Of a DNA stretch of 64,000 nt, positions 53,491 through 62,443 are shown piece by piece. Source of the DNA: Gammaproteobacteria bacterium (GTDB lineage Bacteria > Pseudomonadota > Gammaproteobacteria > Pseudomonadales > IMCC2047); the NCBI GenBank assembly GCA_021773395.1, contig JAJFKB010000014.1, positions 186,001-250,000 on the forward strand, read 5' to 3'. The notes beneath the pieces were generated by a model. It searched no databases. It saw only the letters and a program-made list of their open reading frames with translations, and was not told the origin of the DNA. The translations under genes were made by a program, and so were the position numbers. The number at the start of each line of letters is the position of its first letter. Position 1 is the stretch's first letter.

Positions 53491-54503
53491 TGATTGAACA
53501 GGAGGTCCCAGAATTTGAGTTCTCGGGTAGTCACGAGGATATTGGTGAGCAACATGGGCATTGCTTAGCTTCAAAAATCGAGGATACGCTTGAATTTTAC
53601 GCCCGATTATTTGGTCTGAGGCAGCAGGAGCTATTTCGCATTGCCCGAATATATCGGCAGACGATAGCGGATTTCAGCCCTGAGTACCAGCTGGAGATTG
53701 AAGCACTTGCCAGTGCTGCGAAAGTAGACGCTCTATGGATCTATGCGTTAAACGCGCGTAGTGAAATACTGAATAGCCAGGTCTTGGAATGCACGGCAGT
53801 GTATTTCCCGGAGCCAGGTATTCTTGGGCAAAATTGGGACTGGTCCCCGATAATGGAGCAATTAATTTGTTTGATGACCATAAAAGTGGCCAATAAACCT
53901 TTAATAAAGATGGTCACGGAGCCTGGTATTATCGGCAAGATAGGAATGAATTCGGAGGGCCTGGGCGTGTGTTTGAATATATTGGCTACCGAAAAATCAG
54001 TAGTTGGCGTGCCGGTGCATATACTGTTGCGAGGGTTGTTGGAGAGTTCAGGTATGGACTCAGCACTAGCTTTGGTCAAGCGATGTAGTCAGGGGAAAGC
54101 GAGCAATGTGTTGCTGGCAGATAATTTGGGGTGTTCCTACAATCTGGAATTTTCTGGTGATGATCTGTATCGACTTAAGGGCGAAGGGGTTCAGTGCCAT
54201 ACCAACCATTATCTTGGTCAGGAAAATAACTATCGCGATGTTAATTTTGAGGGCTCTCTGGACCGCCTGCATAGAGCGAATGAGTTGGCTGCCCGAGGTT
54301 GTGAGGATGGTGTAAAGGGTATGCAACAACTATTGGAAGACCGTACGCTTGGAGACTTTTCAATTCACTCGGAATACCATGCAAATAGGGTGCTCGGTGA
54401 ATATGGCACAGTGCTGACACTAATTATGGATCTAAAACAACGGATCTTGTTTCTCAAAAAAGGGAGCGGCCAGCGTTTAAATTATCAGAAAACTGGTTTT
54501 TAG
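53487..54503 (+). CDS. C45-family Ntn hydrolase/acyltransferase-like protein
   Basis: 338 residues. Resembles acyl-CoA:6-aminopenicillanate acyltransferase family: SGSHEDIGEQHG near 13-24, YALNARSEIL near 87-95, probable nucleophile C102 in ECTAVYFP, then GQNWDW and MNSEGLGVCLN. The enzyme cleaves itself before the Cys and hydrolyses amide bonds. No signal peptide. Substrate unknown. Two hairpins follow the stop. Confidence 0.82.
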   Translation: MMIEQEVPEFEFSGSHEDIGEQHGHCLASKIEDTLEFYARLFGLRQQELFRIARIYRQTIADFSPEYQLEIEALASAAKVDALWIYALNARSEILNSQVLECTAVYFPEPGILGQNWDWSPIMEQLICLMTIKVANKPLIKMVTEPGIIGKIGMNSEGLGVCLNILATEKSVVGVPVHILLRGLLESSGMDSALALVKRCSQGKASNVLLADNLGCSYNLEFSGDDLYRLKGEGVQCHTNHYLGQENNYRDVNFEGSLDRLHRANELAARGCEDGVKGMQQLLEDRTLGDFSIHSEYHANRVLGEYGTVLTLIMDLKQRILFLKKGSGQRLNYQKTGF

Positions 54504-54506
54504 GAT

Positions 54507-54533
54507 AAAAAGTTTATTTTTTTTAAACTTTTT
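54507..54533 (+). other. AT-rich hairpin downstream of the C45-type gene
   Basis: AAAAAGTTTA (54507-54516), a T7 loop, and TAAACTTTTT (54524-54533) pair perfectly. It begins 3 nt after the stop. It may act as a weak terminator or a 3' protecting element. Confidence 0.45.
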
Positions 54534-54611
54534 ATGAACTATGTGATGGGAGGTGAGTCTATCAGTTATGCATTAAGTTGCAATGAGTTATACCCTCCCT
54601 TGTGAAACTTT

Positions 54612-54638
54612 AAGCCCGGAATTTTCCGGGCTTTTTTT
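54612..54638 (+). terminator. Rho-independent terminator
   Basis: AAGCCCGGAA and TTCCGGGCTT arms with a short TT loop, then a T8 run ending at 54638. It lies about 110 bp after the C45-type gene and before the esterase gene. Confidence 0.88.
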
Positions 54639-54766
54639 TGTCCTGAACGGATCAATTTTTTGTGGCATTTTTGCATCCATATAAAAAGGTTTTTTCGCTA
54701 TACTGTTGATCGTTTATAGAAGTACAAATAGTAGGCTGACTTAGGTTATAAACTTGGGAGATTAAA

Positions 54767-55444
54767 TTGACATTATCTTTAGAGACCATTGAATTAGAGC
54801 ATAACCCTTCAGGCAACGAACCAGATGCAGCTGTTATCTGGCTGCATGGATTAGGTGCTGATGGGCACGACTTCGAGGCAATTGTTCCGGAACTTATGCT
54901 TCCTCAGGATATTGCGGTCCGGTTTGTTTTTCCGCATGCCCCGGTGCGTCCGGTTACTATTAATTTGGGTTGTGAGATGCGTTCGTGGTATGACATCTTG
55001 TCAATGTCAGAAGTTCGAGAAGTTAATGAAGGTCAGCTTGCACAGTCCTGTGATCAATTGTCGGAGCTGGTTAACAAAGAAATAAATCGGGGAATTGATT
55101 CTCAAAGAATTATCGTGGCAGGATTTTCTCAGGGAGGTGCAGTCGCACTTTCTACAGTGATGCGGTTTGACAGATCATTAGCCGGTATAATGGCGTTATC
55201 CACCTATATCCCCGTTGAAAAATGGTTGGATGAAGGCAGAGTGCAAACCAATAGAAAAATCCCCGTGTTTATGGGACATGGTGTGGATGACCCGGTAGTG
55301 CCAATAACCCTGGGTTTAAATGCGAAGCAGCAACTTGAGTATCGAGGATATCCAGTGGAGTGGCATGAATATTCCATGCCGCATTCGGTTTGTATGGATG
55401 AAGTAAGGGATATTGCTGGATGGCTGGTCAAGCTTCTTGGTTGA
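54767..55444 (+). CDS. Phospholipase/carboxylesterase family hydrolase
   Basis: 225 residues, TTG start with GGGAG 6 nt upstream. Alpha/beta hydrolase: VIWLHGLGADGHDF near 24-37, nucleophile S121 in GFSQGGAV, acid D174 or D175 in GHGVDDPVVP, and H206 in MPHSVC. Matches the EstB-type acyl-protein thioesterase/carboxylesterase group. Cytoplasmic, broad short-chain ester specificity. Confidence 0.9.
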   Translation: MTLSLETIELEHNPSGNEPDAAVIWLHGLGADGHDFEAIVPELMLPQDIAVRFVFPHAPVRPVTINLGCEMRSWYDILSMSEVREVNEGQLAQSCDQLSELVNKEINRGIDSQRIIVAGFSQGGAVALSTVMRFDRSLAGIMALSTYIPVEKWLDEGRVQTNRKIPVFMGHGVDDPVVPITLGLNAKQQLEYRGYPVEWHEYSMPHSVCMDEVRDIAGWLVKLLG

Positions 55445-55514
55445 CTGCGTATGTACTATACTTGTATGAGACTCACGGTTTCACGGTTAGCAATTTCTGG
55501 ATAGCAAATTTACG

Positions 55515-56030
55515 ATGAAGCAATGTTTTGTTTTATTTTTATTATTTATAGTGTCGGGTATGAGCTTGGCGTTGGAGGAAATTAATTCAACTCAACTGGA
55601 ATTTGCGGAGGGCATTGCCTATCGCAAAGATCATCAGGGTAAAATTCCTTTTAGTGGTGTCGTGGTGAACTACTACCCAAATGGGCAAAAGCAAAACCAA
55701 ATATTCTATCGAGATGGCCGACGTCATGGGAAGGAAACCTCTTGGTATTTGGATGGAGAATTAGAGTATTTGGTGCGCTACAAAGAAGGGCAGCTGCAAG
55801 CTCAGGGGTCTAGCTGGTACGCTAAGAATCAGGATCAAATAGATGTACAGGATTTTATGACCTGTAATGAACCGGATGCTAGTGAAGCCATCTGTGGTGA
55901 AGTAAAAAAAGAGCCTTTTACTCAGTATTTTATGGCCTGTAGTGAACCGGATGCTAGTGCAGCCATCTGTGGTGGGTTAAAAGAAGAACCTGCTTTGCTG
56001 TTTGAATTATGTACTAATGGGAGTTGTTAA
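55515..56030 (+). CDS. Secreted MORN-repeat-like protein with a duplicated Cys module
   Basis: 171 residues. Signal peptide cleaved near SLAL (about residue 20). Residues 45-95 hold MORN/YwqK-type repeats (VNYYPNGQKQNQIFYRDGRRHGKE..., landmark YPNGQK). Two tandem 25-residue copies follow, at 114-138 and 139-163, each with FM-C-EPDAS-AICG. Six cysteines in this region, including the C-terminal ELCTNGSC, suggest disulfides in the periplasm. Function unknown. Confidence 0.7.
   Translation: MKQCFVLFLLFIVSGMSLALEEINSTQLEFAEGIAYRKDHQGKIPFSGVVVNYYPNGQKQNQIFYRDGRRHGKETSWYLDGELEYLVRYKEGQLQAQGSSWYAKNQDQIDVQDFMTCNEPDASEAICGEVKKEPFTQYFMACSEPDASAAICGGLKEEPALLFELCTNGSC
55854..56003 (+). repeat. Two 75-bp tandem repeats inside the gene at 55515
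   Basis: 55854-55928 and 55929-56003 are direct in-frame copies, with the core GAACCGGATGCTAGTG identical in both. They code for the two Cys modules. A recent duplication. Confidence 0.85.
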
Positions 56031-56156
56031 GTGCCTTTTAAGCATATATTAAACAAAAGCGTTTGTTGATTTATGCCTGTTATCCCAGAGCGATGACTAG
56101 TAGGCGTAGCCTGCGCCTATCTATCAGCCGATCAATACGTTAAAATTAGCGTCCGT

Positions 56157-56170
56157 ATGATCCATGTCAA
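56157..56170 (+). promoter_or_regulatory. FNR/Dnr-like box upstream of nirC
   Basis: ATGAT-CCAT-GTCAA, one base different in the left half from the TTGAT-N4-GTCAA form seen at narK1. With the usual 22-bp spacing a -10 would be GATGAT at 56193-56198, and transcription would start at about the nirC ATG. Confidence 0.5.
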
Positions 56171-56204
56171 TAAGTTGGTTCAGTAAAACAAAGATGATGG
56201 CTGC

Positions 56205-56585
56205 ATGAGAGATTTGGTTGGTTATTCAAGCAGTTGGGCTCTTGTTCTTGTCTTCATGGGTATTCTAATTAATCCAAGTGCAGGTTTGAACGCGCAAGAG
56301 AAACTTGTCGATGAAGCGCGGCAGCAAGAATTGCAATATCTATTGAAGCATGACTGTGGTTCCTGTCATGGTATGCGGCTCAAAGGTGGTTTGGGGCCAG
56401 CTCTAATGCCAGAGTCGCTGGCTGGAAAACCCCGCCAATATTTAAAGCAGGTTATTAGTCAGGGTATGCCTGATTCGGCGATGCCCCCTTGGGAAAAACT
56501 GCTGTCAGAAGCAGATATTGATTATCTGGTATTCCTTTTAACACCCAAAATAGAGCCTGAGACAGAGTCAGAGGTAGATGAATGA
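56205..56585 (+). CDS. nirC: c-type cytochrome NirC
   Basis: 126 residues. Signal peptide MRDLVGYSSSWALVLVFMGI... to about residue 30, then one heme motif C51-G-S-C54-H55 and a later Met ligand segment (GMPDSAMPPW). The small mono-heme cytochrome fits NirC, which feeds electrons to NirS or helps NirN/NirF in heme d1 maturation. Its end overlaps nirF by 4 nt. First gene of the heme d1 cluster. Confidence 0.88.
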   Translation: MRDLVGYSSSWALVLVFMGILINPSAGLNAQEKLVDEARQQELQYLLKHDCGSCHGMRLKGGLGPALMPESLAGKPRQYLKQVISQGMPDSAMPPWEKLLSEADIDYLVFLLTPKIEPETESEVDE

Positions 56586-57772
56586 ATAGTCGTCAAGTAG
56601 CGATACTGTTATGGTTGGTCTCTGCCACGTTATCTTTTAGTGTTTTTGCTTGTGATAGCAAACTACGGGGTACTGGTGATTTGGGCGTTGTCGTGGAACG
56701 AGAACAGGGCAACTTACTCGTTGTAGAGAATTCGACAGACACTGTGCTTTGCCGTGTAAAAGGTCTGGGGGATTTATCCCATGCTTCGGCAGTATTTTCC
56801 AGAGATGCTCGATTTGCTTTTATTTTTGGCAGAGATGGCGGTTTAACAAAGGTAGATTTGCTGACAGGAAAAATTGTTAAACGAGTTATTCAGGGGGGCA
56901 ATTCCATTGGCGGTGCGGTTTCTCAGGACGGCTCTCTTATTGCTGTATCAAATTATGTGCCAGGAGGCATTAAGGTATTTAGCAGCGAAGATCTGTCCTT
57001 GGTAGCAGATATTGTTGCAGCCTATAAAGGTTCACCGGAAGGATCAAAAACAGTTGGGCTGGTTGATGCGCCTGGAAATAAATTTATTTTTTCGCTTTTC
57101 GAAGGTGGGGCGACCTGGGTTGCTGATTTTTCAAATGGACCGCAGCCTGAAATTACTAAATTTAAAGCAATCGGGAAGCAACCCTACGACGCTCTGATAT
57201 CGGGGGATGGACGTTATTACATTGCGGGACTCTTTGGCGAGGATGGGCTGGCTATGCTGGATTTATGGCAGCAGGAGAAAGGAGTGCGTCGAATTTTACC
57301 TGATTATGGGCGAGGGCATGAAATATTACCGGTTTATAAAATGCCGCACCTTGAGGGCTGGGCGGTTGCCGGAGATTTAATCTTTTTGCCAGCGATCGGT
57401 TTACATCAGGTTCTGGTGGTGGATAAAAGTAGCTGGGAGCAGGTGGGCCGTATCGAATTAAAGGGGCAGCCAGTATTCGCGATGGTGCAGCCAGACAGCA
57501 GGCAAGTATGGGTGAACTTCGCCTATCCCGATAATAACTGGATTCAGGTGATAGATGTGCATAGTTTAAAAGTGGTTAAAACGCTTGATGTAGGCAAAGG
57601 AGCGCTGCACATGGAGTTTGCGCCACGCGGCGAGAAGGTCTGGATATCTGTGCGGGATGAGGACCGAATTAAAGTCTATGACACCGAGGATTATTCCTTA
57701 CTTAAAACTCTGGATGCGCATAAGCCCAGCGGTATATTTTTTACCAATCGGGCAGCTAAAATAGGTCTGTAA
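56582..57772 (+). CDS. nirF: Heme d1 biosynthesis protein NirF
   Basis: 396 residues, a propeller protein related to the NirS d1 domain. Signal segment SATLSFSVFAC with a possible but imperfect lipobox (C24, D at +2). Blades include DLGVVVEREQGNLLVVEN, VSQDGSLIAVSNYVPGGI, APRGEKVWISVRDEDR. A periplasmic dehydrogenase in d1 synthesis that binds the precursor. Overlaps nirD by one base. Confidence 0.93.
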   Translation: MNSRQVAILLWLVSATLSFSVFACDSKLRGTGDLGVVVEREQGNLLVVENSTDTVLCRVKGLGDLSHASAVFSRDARFAFIFGRDGGLTKVDLLTGKIVKRVIQGGNSIGGAVSQDGSLIAVSNYVPGGIKVFSSEDLSLVADIVAAYKGSPEGSKTVGLVDAPGNKFIFSLFEGGATWVADFSNGPQPEITKFKAIGKQPYDALISGDGRYYIAGLFGEDGLAMLDLWQQEKGVRRILPDYGRGHEILPVYKMPHLEGWAVAGDLIFLPAIGLHQVLVVDKSSWEQVGRIELKGQPVFAMVQPDSRQVWVNFAYPDNNWIQVIDVHSLKVVKTLDVGKGALHMEFAPRGEKVWISVRDEDRIKVYDTEDYSLLKTLDAHKPSGIFFTNRAAKIGL

Positions 57773-58221
57773 TGAAACTCTCGGATCAGGATCGGAAACT
57801 GTTAAATAAGATACAGAAAAATTTCCCACTACATCCAGAGCCTTTTAAGCTGCTGGCTGAGGAGTTGGCGATATCCGAACAGGAAATTTTGCTGCGACTC
57901 CAAGAGCTGGAAAGCCAGCAAGCCATCTCACGCTTTGGTGCGGTATTCAATCATCATCGAGTTGGGTCCAGCACTTTGGCAGCGCTGGCAGTGCCGGAAC
58001 AGGAAATCGAGGAGGTCGCTGCCTTTGTGAATACCTTTGTAGAGGTGAATCACAACTATCAGCGAGAGCACGATTATAACCTTTGGTTTGTCGTTAATGC
58101 GACCGATCAGTCAGGTGTAGAGCGCGTTTTGGACAAGATAGCTGCGAAATTTGATTATCCTTTGCTGAATTTGCCTATGGTGAAAGGTTACCACATCGAC
58201 CTGGGATTTCCGTTATGGTAG
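57772..58221 (+). CDS. nirD: Siroheme decarboxylase subunit NirD
   Basis: 149 residues of the Lrp/AsnC-like NirDLGH family. An N-terminal winged-helix (LLNKIQKNFPLHPEPFKLLAEELAI) and the AsnC effector domain with VEVNHNYQREHDYNLWFV. These proteins remove two acetate carboxyls from siroheme to give didecarboxysiroheme. Overlaps nirL by 7 nt. Confidence 0.92.
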   Translation: MKLSDQDRKLLNKIQKNFPLHPEPFKLLAEELAISEQEILLRLQELESQQAISRFGAVFNHHRVGSSTLAALAVPEQEIEEVAAFVNTFVEVNHNYQREHDYNLWFVVNATDQSGVERVLDKIAAKFDYPLLNLPMVKGYHIDLGFPLW

Positions 58222-58685
58222 TGGATCCGTTTGACCATAGACTGCGCAGAGCGCTTCAGGAGGGGCTCCCACTGGTAAGCAAACCGTATGCTTATCTGGC
58301 GGAGCAACTGGGAGTCACCGAGCAGGAAGTAATAGCCAAGATCGAGGAGTTTACGCAGCAGGGACTCATTAAGCGGTTCGGCATGGTGCTCCGGCATCAT
58401 GAGCTAGGGTACTCGGCAAACTGTATGGTCGTTTGGGATATTCCGGACATGGAAATCGAAACGATTGCGCAACTACTGTCAGATGAGGCCTGCGTTACTC
58501 TTTGTTACCAGAGACCGCGCAGACAAGGCTGGCCTTACAATCTTTTTTGTATGATTCATGGTAAGGGGCGTGATCTGGTTGAACAGCAGTTGAAGGAGCT
58601 TATTGAACGTCATCAGCTGAGTTATCCACATCAGCTGTTATTTAGCAGCAAACGCTTTAAGCAAAGAGGGGCTCGATATGTCTGA
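58215..58685 (+). CDS. nirL: Siroheme decarboxylase subunit NirL
   Basis: 156 residues, same family as NirD. It carries LRRALQEGLPLVSKPYAYLAEQ and CYQRPRRQGWPYNLFCMIHGKGRD, the L/H-type signature. Overlaps nirG by 8 nt. The D and G members have YNLWF or WNMWF; the L and H members have YNLF, which is the basis for the naming. Confidence 0.9.
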   Translation: MVVDPFDHRLRRALQEGLPLVSKPYAYLAEQLGVTEQEVIAKIEEFTQQGLIKRFGMVLRHHELGYSANCMVVWDIPDMEIETIAQLLSDEACVTLCYQRPRRQGWPYNLFCMIHGKGRDLVEQQLKELIERHQLSYPHQLLFSSKRFKQRGARYV

Positions 58686-59160
58686 GCACCGACCGCTGCG
58701 CCAGGAATCTGTGGTTCTTAGTGATCTGGAACGAAGGCTTATTAATGCCTATCAGGGCGATATTCCGCTAGACCCAGAGCCCTTTATGCGAATAGCCGAA
58801 AACCTGGGTGTGACTAGTGAAGAAGTACAGCAGACTTTGCGGCGATTGCTGGATAAAGGGGTGCTGACGCGCTTTGGTCCACTCTATAATATTGAAAAAG
58901 CAGATGGTTCGTTTTCTCTCTGTGCCTTGAAAGTGCCCGAACATCGCTTTGATGAAGTGGCGGATCAGGTGAATGGCTATGCCCAAGTGGCGCATAATTA
59001 TCAGCGTGAACATGAATGGAATATGTGGTTTGTTTTGGCCACAGAGGATTACCAGGAGTTGGAACAGGTTTTTGAAGATATTAAGACGGTGACGGGTTGC
59101 CCTGGATTAAATCTCCCTAAACAAACAGAATTTTTTGTCGGTTTGAAACTGCAGGCCTAG
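58678..59160 (+). CDS. nirG: Siroheme decarboxylase subunit NirG
   Basis: 160 residues. Same fold; VAHNYQREHEWNMWFVLATEDYQELE matches the D/G branch. Partner of NirH. Follows nirL in the P. aeruginosa gene order. Confidence 0.9.
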   Translation: MSEHRPLRQESVVLSDLERRLINAYQGDIPLDPEPFMRIAENLGVTSEEVQQTLRRLLDKGVLTRFGPLYNIEKADGSFSLCALKVPEHRFDEVADQVNGYAQVAHNYQREHEWNMWFVLATEDYQELEQVFEDIKTVTGCPGLNLPKQTEFFVGLKLQA

Positions 59161-59171
59161 GCGTTAATTGA

Positions 59172-59648
59172 ATGTTAGATCCAGTATTAGTGAAGAAAGT
59201 CATTGCGGCAACGCAAAATGGCTTGCCGATATGTGACAGGCCCTACCGGACAATTGCTGAAGAGGTTGGTGTTGATGAGTCTGAGTTGCTGGTAACAATG
59301 GGCAAGATGTTGGATCAGGGGTTGATTAGGCGCATTGGGTTAGTACCAAATCATTATGCGCTGGGTTACCGCTACAACCTGATGACAGTCTGGGATGTAG
59401 AGGACGAACATATATTGCAACTGGGTCAGCATGTAGGGGACCTGGATTTTGTCAGCCACTGCTACCAAAGACCTCGCCAGGAACCTGACTGGAATTATAA
59501 CCTGTTTGCTATGGTGCATGGCCGAACAGAACCTGAAGTTGAACAGCAGGTGCAGATAATCAGAGAGTTGTTAGGTTCCTCATGTCTAGCGATGACGCAG
59601 CTTAATAGTCTGAAAATTTTAAAGAAAACGGGTTTAAGGATTCGTTAA
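59172..59648 (+). CDS. nirH: Siroheme decarboxylase subunit NirH
   Basis: 158 residues. SHCYQRPRQEPDWNYNLFAMVHGRTE is the L/H-type signature. Completes the DLGH set that converts siroheme to didecarboxysiroheme. nirJ starts 14 bp later. Confidence 0.9.
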   Translation: MLDPVLVKKVIAATQNGLPICDRPYRTIAEEVGVDESELLVTMGKMLDQGLIRRIGLVPNHYALGYRYNLMTVWDVEDEHILQLGQHVGDLDFVSHCYQRPRQEPDWNYNLFAMVHGRTEPEVEQQVQIIRELLGSSCLAMTQLNSLKILKKTGLRIR

Positions 59649-59661
59649 AGAGGAAGTTGAT

Positions 59662-60873
59662 ATGTTTCGCGTGACACAATTTATGCAGGCCCTTGCTAAC
59701 CCGGACGCCGCAGCTGCGTTGAGAAAACCGCCGGGTCCAGTGGTGATTTGGAACCTGATTCGGCGTTGCAACCTCTGTTGCAAGCACTGTTATTCGATAA
59801 GCGCGGACAAGGATTTCCCGGGAGAGTTGTCCACTGTGCAGGTGAAAGCGGTGATGGATGACCTGAAGCAGTACCGGGTGCCAGCATTGATTCTATCGGG
59901 TGGAGAGCCATTGTTACGTCCCGATATTTATGAGGTGGGTCAATATGCCAAAGACAAGGGTTTTTATGTTGGACTTTCTAGTAATGGGACGTTAATTGAT
60001 GAATCCCATATAGGGCCATTGCTTGAAACCGGTTTTGATTATGTCGGAATCAGTATCGATGGAATTGGAGCAACTCATGACAAATTTCGGCAGCTAGATG
60101 GCGCTTTTGATGCCTCAATGAAAGCCGTACGGCTCTGCCAGGCGAATGGTATTAAAGTGGGGTTGAGATTTACCTTAACCCAGGACAATGCTGAGGAACT
60201 GCCGGAACTGTTGCAGATAGTGGATGATGAAGAGATCGATAAATTCTATCTTTCGCATCTTAATTATGCGGGCAGGGGTAATCGGAATCGTAAGGATGAT
60301 GTAGTACATCAGTTGACTCGCTGGGCGATGGATTTGATATTTGATCGTTGCTGGAAAGAACTCCAAGAGGGGCGAACCCGAGAGTATGTAACGGGCAATA
60401 ACGATGCTGACGGTGTTTACCTGCTTTATTGGGTGCGTAAAAACTATCCGGAAATGGAAGATTTTGTCAGGCAGCGGCTGGAGAGTTGGGGAGGTAATGC
60501 ATCCGGGCTATATGTGGCCAATATCGATAATTTGGGAAATGTGCACCCGGATACATTCTGGTGGGATTACAATCTGGGTAATGTTAAAGAGCGCCCTTTT
60601 TCAGAGATTTGGGAAGATCGTTCCGACCCGCTGATGGCTGGGCTAAAAAATCAGCCCAGGCAGCTGAAAGGCCGCTGTGGAGCCTGCCATTACAGCACTA
60701 TTTGTGGGGGTAATACGAGAGTCAGGGCCTATCAATTGACGGGTGATCCTTGGCAGGAAGATCCGGCCTGTTATTTGACAGATGACGAGATTGGCGTAGT
60801 TGGAGATGCTGAGCGCTTAAAGGTCACGCCATACAGTAGAGATTCTATTCCAGCTAAAACGATCTCTTCCTGA
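59662..60873 (+). CDS. nirJ: Radical SAM heme d1 enzyme NirJ
   Basis: 403 residues. Radical SAM cluster C36, C40, C43 (RRCNLCCKHCYS) and a SPASM-type C-terminal cluster (CGACHYSTICGGNTRVRAY, later PACYL). NirJ removes the propionates on the way to the d1 oxo groups. Typical length. The next gene in P. aeruginosa would be nirE; here nirN follows directly. Confidence 0.95.
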   Translation: MFRVTQFMQALANPDAAAALRKPPGPVVIWNLIRRCNLCCKHCYSISADKDFPGELSTVQVKAVMDDLKQYRVPALILSGGEPLLRPDIYEVGQYAKDKGFYVGLSSNGTLIDESHIGPLLETGFDYVGISIDGIGATHDKFRQLDGAFDASMKAVRLCQANGIKVGLRFTLTQDNAEELPELLQIVDDEEIDKFYLSHLNYAGRGNRNRKDDVVHQLTRWAMDLIFDRCWKELQEGRTREYVTGNNDADGVYLLYWVRKNYPEMEDFVRQRLESWGGNASGLYVANIDNLGNVHPDTFWWDYNLGNVKERPFSEIWEDRSDPLMAGLKNQPRQLKGRCGACHYSTICGGNTRVRAYQLTGDPWQEDPACYLTDDEIGVVGDAERLKVTPYSRDSIPAKTISS

Positions 60874-60901
60874 ACCCTTTAGTAAAAGGAAAAATAGTAG
60901 G

Positions 60902-62443
60902 ATGTCATTAAGATCAGTTTTTTTAGCTGTAATGGTCTGGTCCATCACGAGTTTGGTCTCTGCAACCGATGCTGATACCAATACCAATGAGCAAGCACTT
61001 TATCAGCAACATTGTGCGGAATGCCATGGAAAGCAACGATTGGGAGCGATGGGTCCTGCGTTATTGCCGCAGAACCTTAGTCGTTTAAAAAAGAAGTTTG
61101 CGGCTGATGTGATTGCCAACGGCAGAGTAGCGACGCAAATGCCGGCGTTTTCTGGCAGCTTGTCGAGTTCAGAAATTGAACAGCTGGTGAGCTACATATA
61201 CTCTCCGACAGCAATGATTCCTGATTGGGGGTTGGATGAAATTATAGCTTCCCGAGTTATACACCACAAAACAGAAGATTTGGGTAATGTACCGGTATTT
61301 TCAGCCGATCTACAAAATTTGTTTATGGTGGTTGAACTGGGTGATCATCATGCAACGGTTCTGGATGGTGATACCTTTGAGCCAATACATCGATTTAAAA
61401 CCCGCTTTGCAGTGCATGGCGGCCCCAAATATACGCGTGATGGGCGTTATGTTTTTTTTGCGTCACGTGATGGCTGGGTATCCAAGTTTGATATGTACAA
61501 CCTTAAAACCGTCGCGGAGGTGCGCGCCGGTATCAATACGAGAAATCTAGCGGTATCATTCGATGGTCGTTACGTCGCTGTAGGTAACTACCTGCCCCAT
61601 AATCTGGTATTTCTGGACGCAGATACGCTGATGCCAGTGAAGATTTTGGTCACCGAAGGAGATGCAGGAATCACTTCCAGGGTTAGCGCGGTATATACTG
61701 CTCCGACGCGAGATAGCTTTATCGCTGCGTTGAAGGATATCCCGGAAGTTTGGGAAATACCCTATAAGAACAAGGGGATAGAGAAGCCAGTATTTGAACC
61801 ACGAGGCATTAAGCTTGACGACTACCTGGATGATTTCTTTTTTAATCAATCCTATTCGCAGGTGATGGGTGCAGCGCGACCTCTGGATAGCGATGGCAAA
61901 AAATCAAAGGTTAGAAGTGGCCTGGTTATCGATCTGGATACAGGCGCTACGATAGCGGAGCTTGCTTTGCCTGGAATGCCGCATTTGGGTTCGGGAATCA
62001 CCTGGAAATACAAGGATAAAACGGTACTGGCCTCACCAAATTTGAGTAACGGCCAGGTAAGTGTGATAGATATGGATAATTGGCAAACCATTGCGACCAT
62101 TGAGACCGATGGGCCCGGCTTTTTTATGCGAAGTCATGCGCAAAACCCCTATGCATGGGTGGATGTGTTTTTTGGGCCAAACAAGGATAAAATGCATGTT
62201 ATCGATAAGGCAAGTCTCAAAATAGTGAAAACCCTGCAGCCGGCACCAGGGAAAACCTCCGGTCATGTTGAGTTCACCAAAGACGGTCGTTATGCTTTAG
62301 TTAGTATTTGGGATTTGGAAGGGGCGCTGATTATTTATGATGCCCACAGTTTGGAAGAGATTAAACGCCTCCCCATGAGTAAGCCTTCCGGCAAATACAA
62401 TGTCTATAATAAGACACATTATGAAGAGGGAACCAGTCACTGA
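60902..62443 (+). CDS. nirN: Heme d1 dehydrogenase NirN (cytochrome c/d1)
   Basis: 513 residues. Signal peptide to about VSAT (residue 22), one c-type heme site C38-A-E-C41-H42, then an eight-blade d1-type propeller, ending KPSGKYNVYNKTHYEEGTSH. NirN performs the last step, introducing the acrylate double bond. It is closely related to nitrite reductase NirS, but the short c domain and the GTSH end favour NirN. NirS itself is not in the window. Confidence 0.88.
   Translation: MSLRSVFLAVMVWSITSLVSATDADTNTNEQALYQQHCAECHGKQRLGAMGPALLPQNLSRLKKKFAADVIANGRVATQMPAFSGSLSSSEIEQLVSYIYSPTAMIPDWGLDEIIASRVIHHKTEDLGNVPVFSADLQNLFMVVELGDHHATVLDGDTFEPIHRFKTRFAVHGGPKYTRDGRYVFFASRDGWVSKFDMYNLKTVAEVRAGINTRNLAVSFDGRYVAVGNYLPHNLVFLDADTLMPVKILVTEGDAGITSRVSAVYTAPTRDSFIAALKDIPEVWEIPYKNKGIEKPVFEPRGIKLDDYLDDFFFNQSYSQVMGAARPLDSDGKKSKVRSGLVIDLDTGATIAELALPGMPHLGSGITWKYKDKTVLASPNLSNGQVSVIDMDNWQTIATIETDGPGFFMRSHAQNPYAWVDVFFGPNKDKMHVIDKASLKIVKTLQPAPGKTSGHVEFTKDGRYALVSIWDLEGALIIYDAHSLEEIKRLPMSKPSGKYNVYNKTHYEEGTSH

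Noticed and set aside
56065-56078. TTGATTTATG before nirC as a second FNR box
   Set aside because: Good left half, but the right half (GCCTG) does not match ATCAA or GTCAA.
60902-62443. Nitrite reductase NirS
   Set aside because: The short c domain, total length of 513 and the KPSGKYNVYNK...GTSH end fit NirN better, and it closes a heme d1 gene set.
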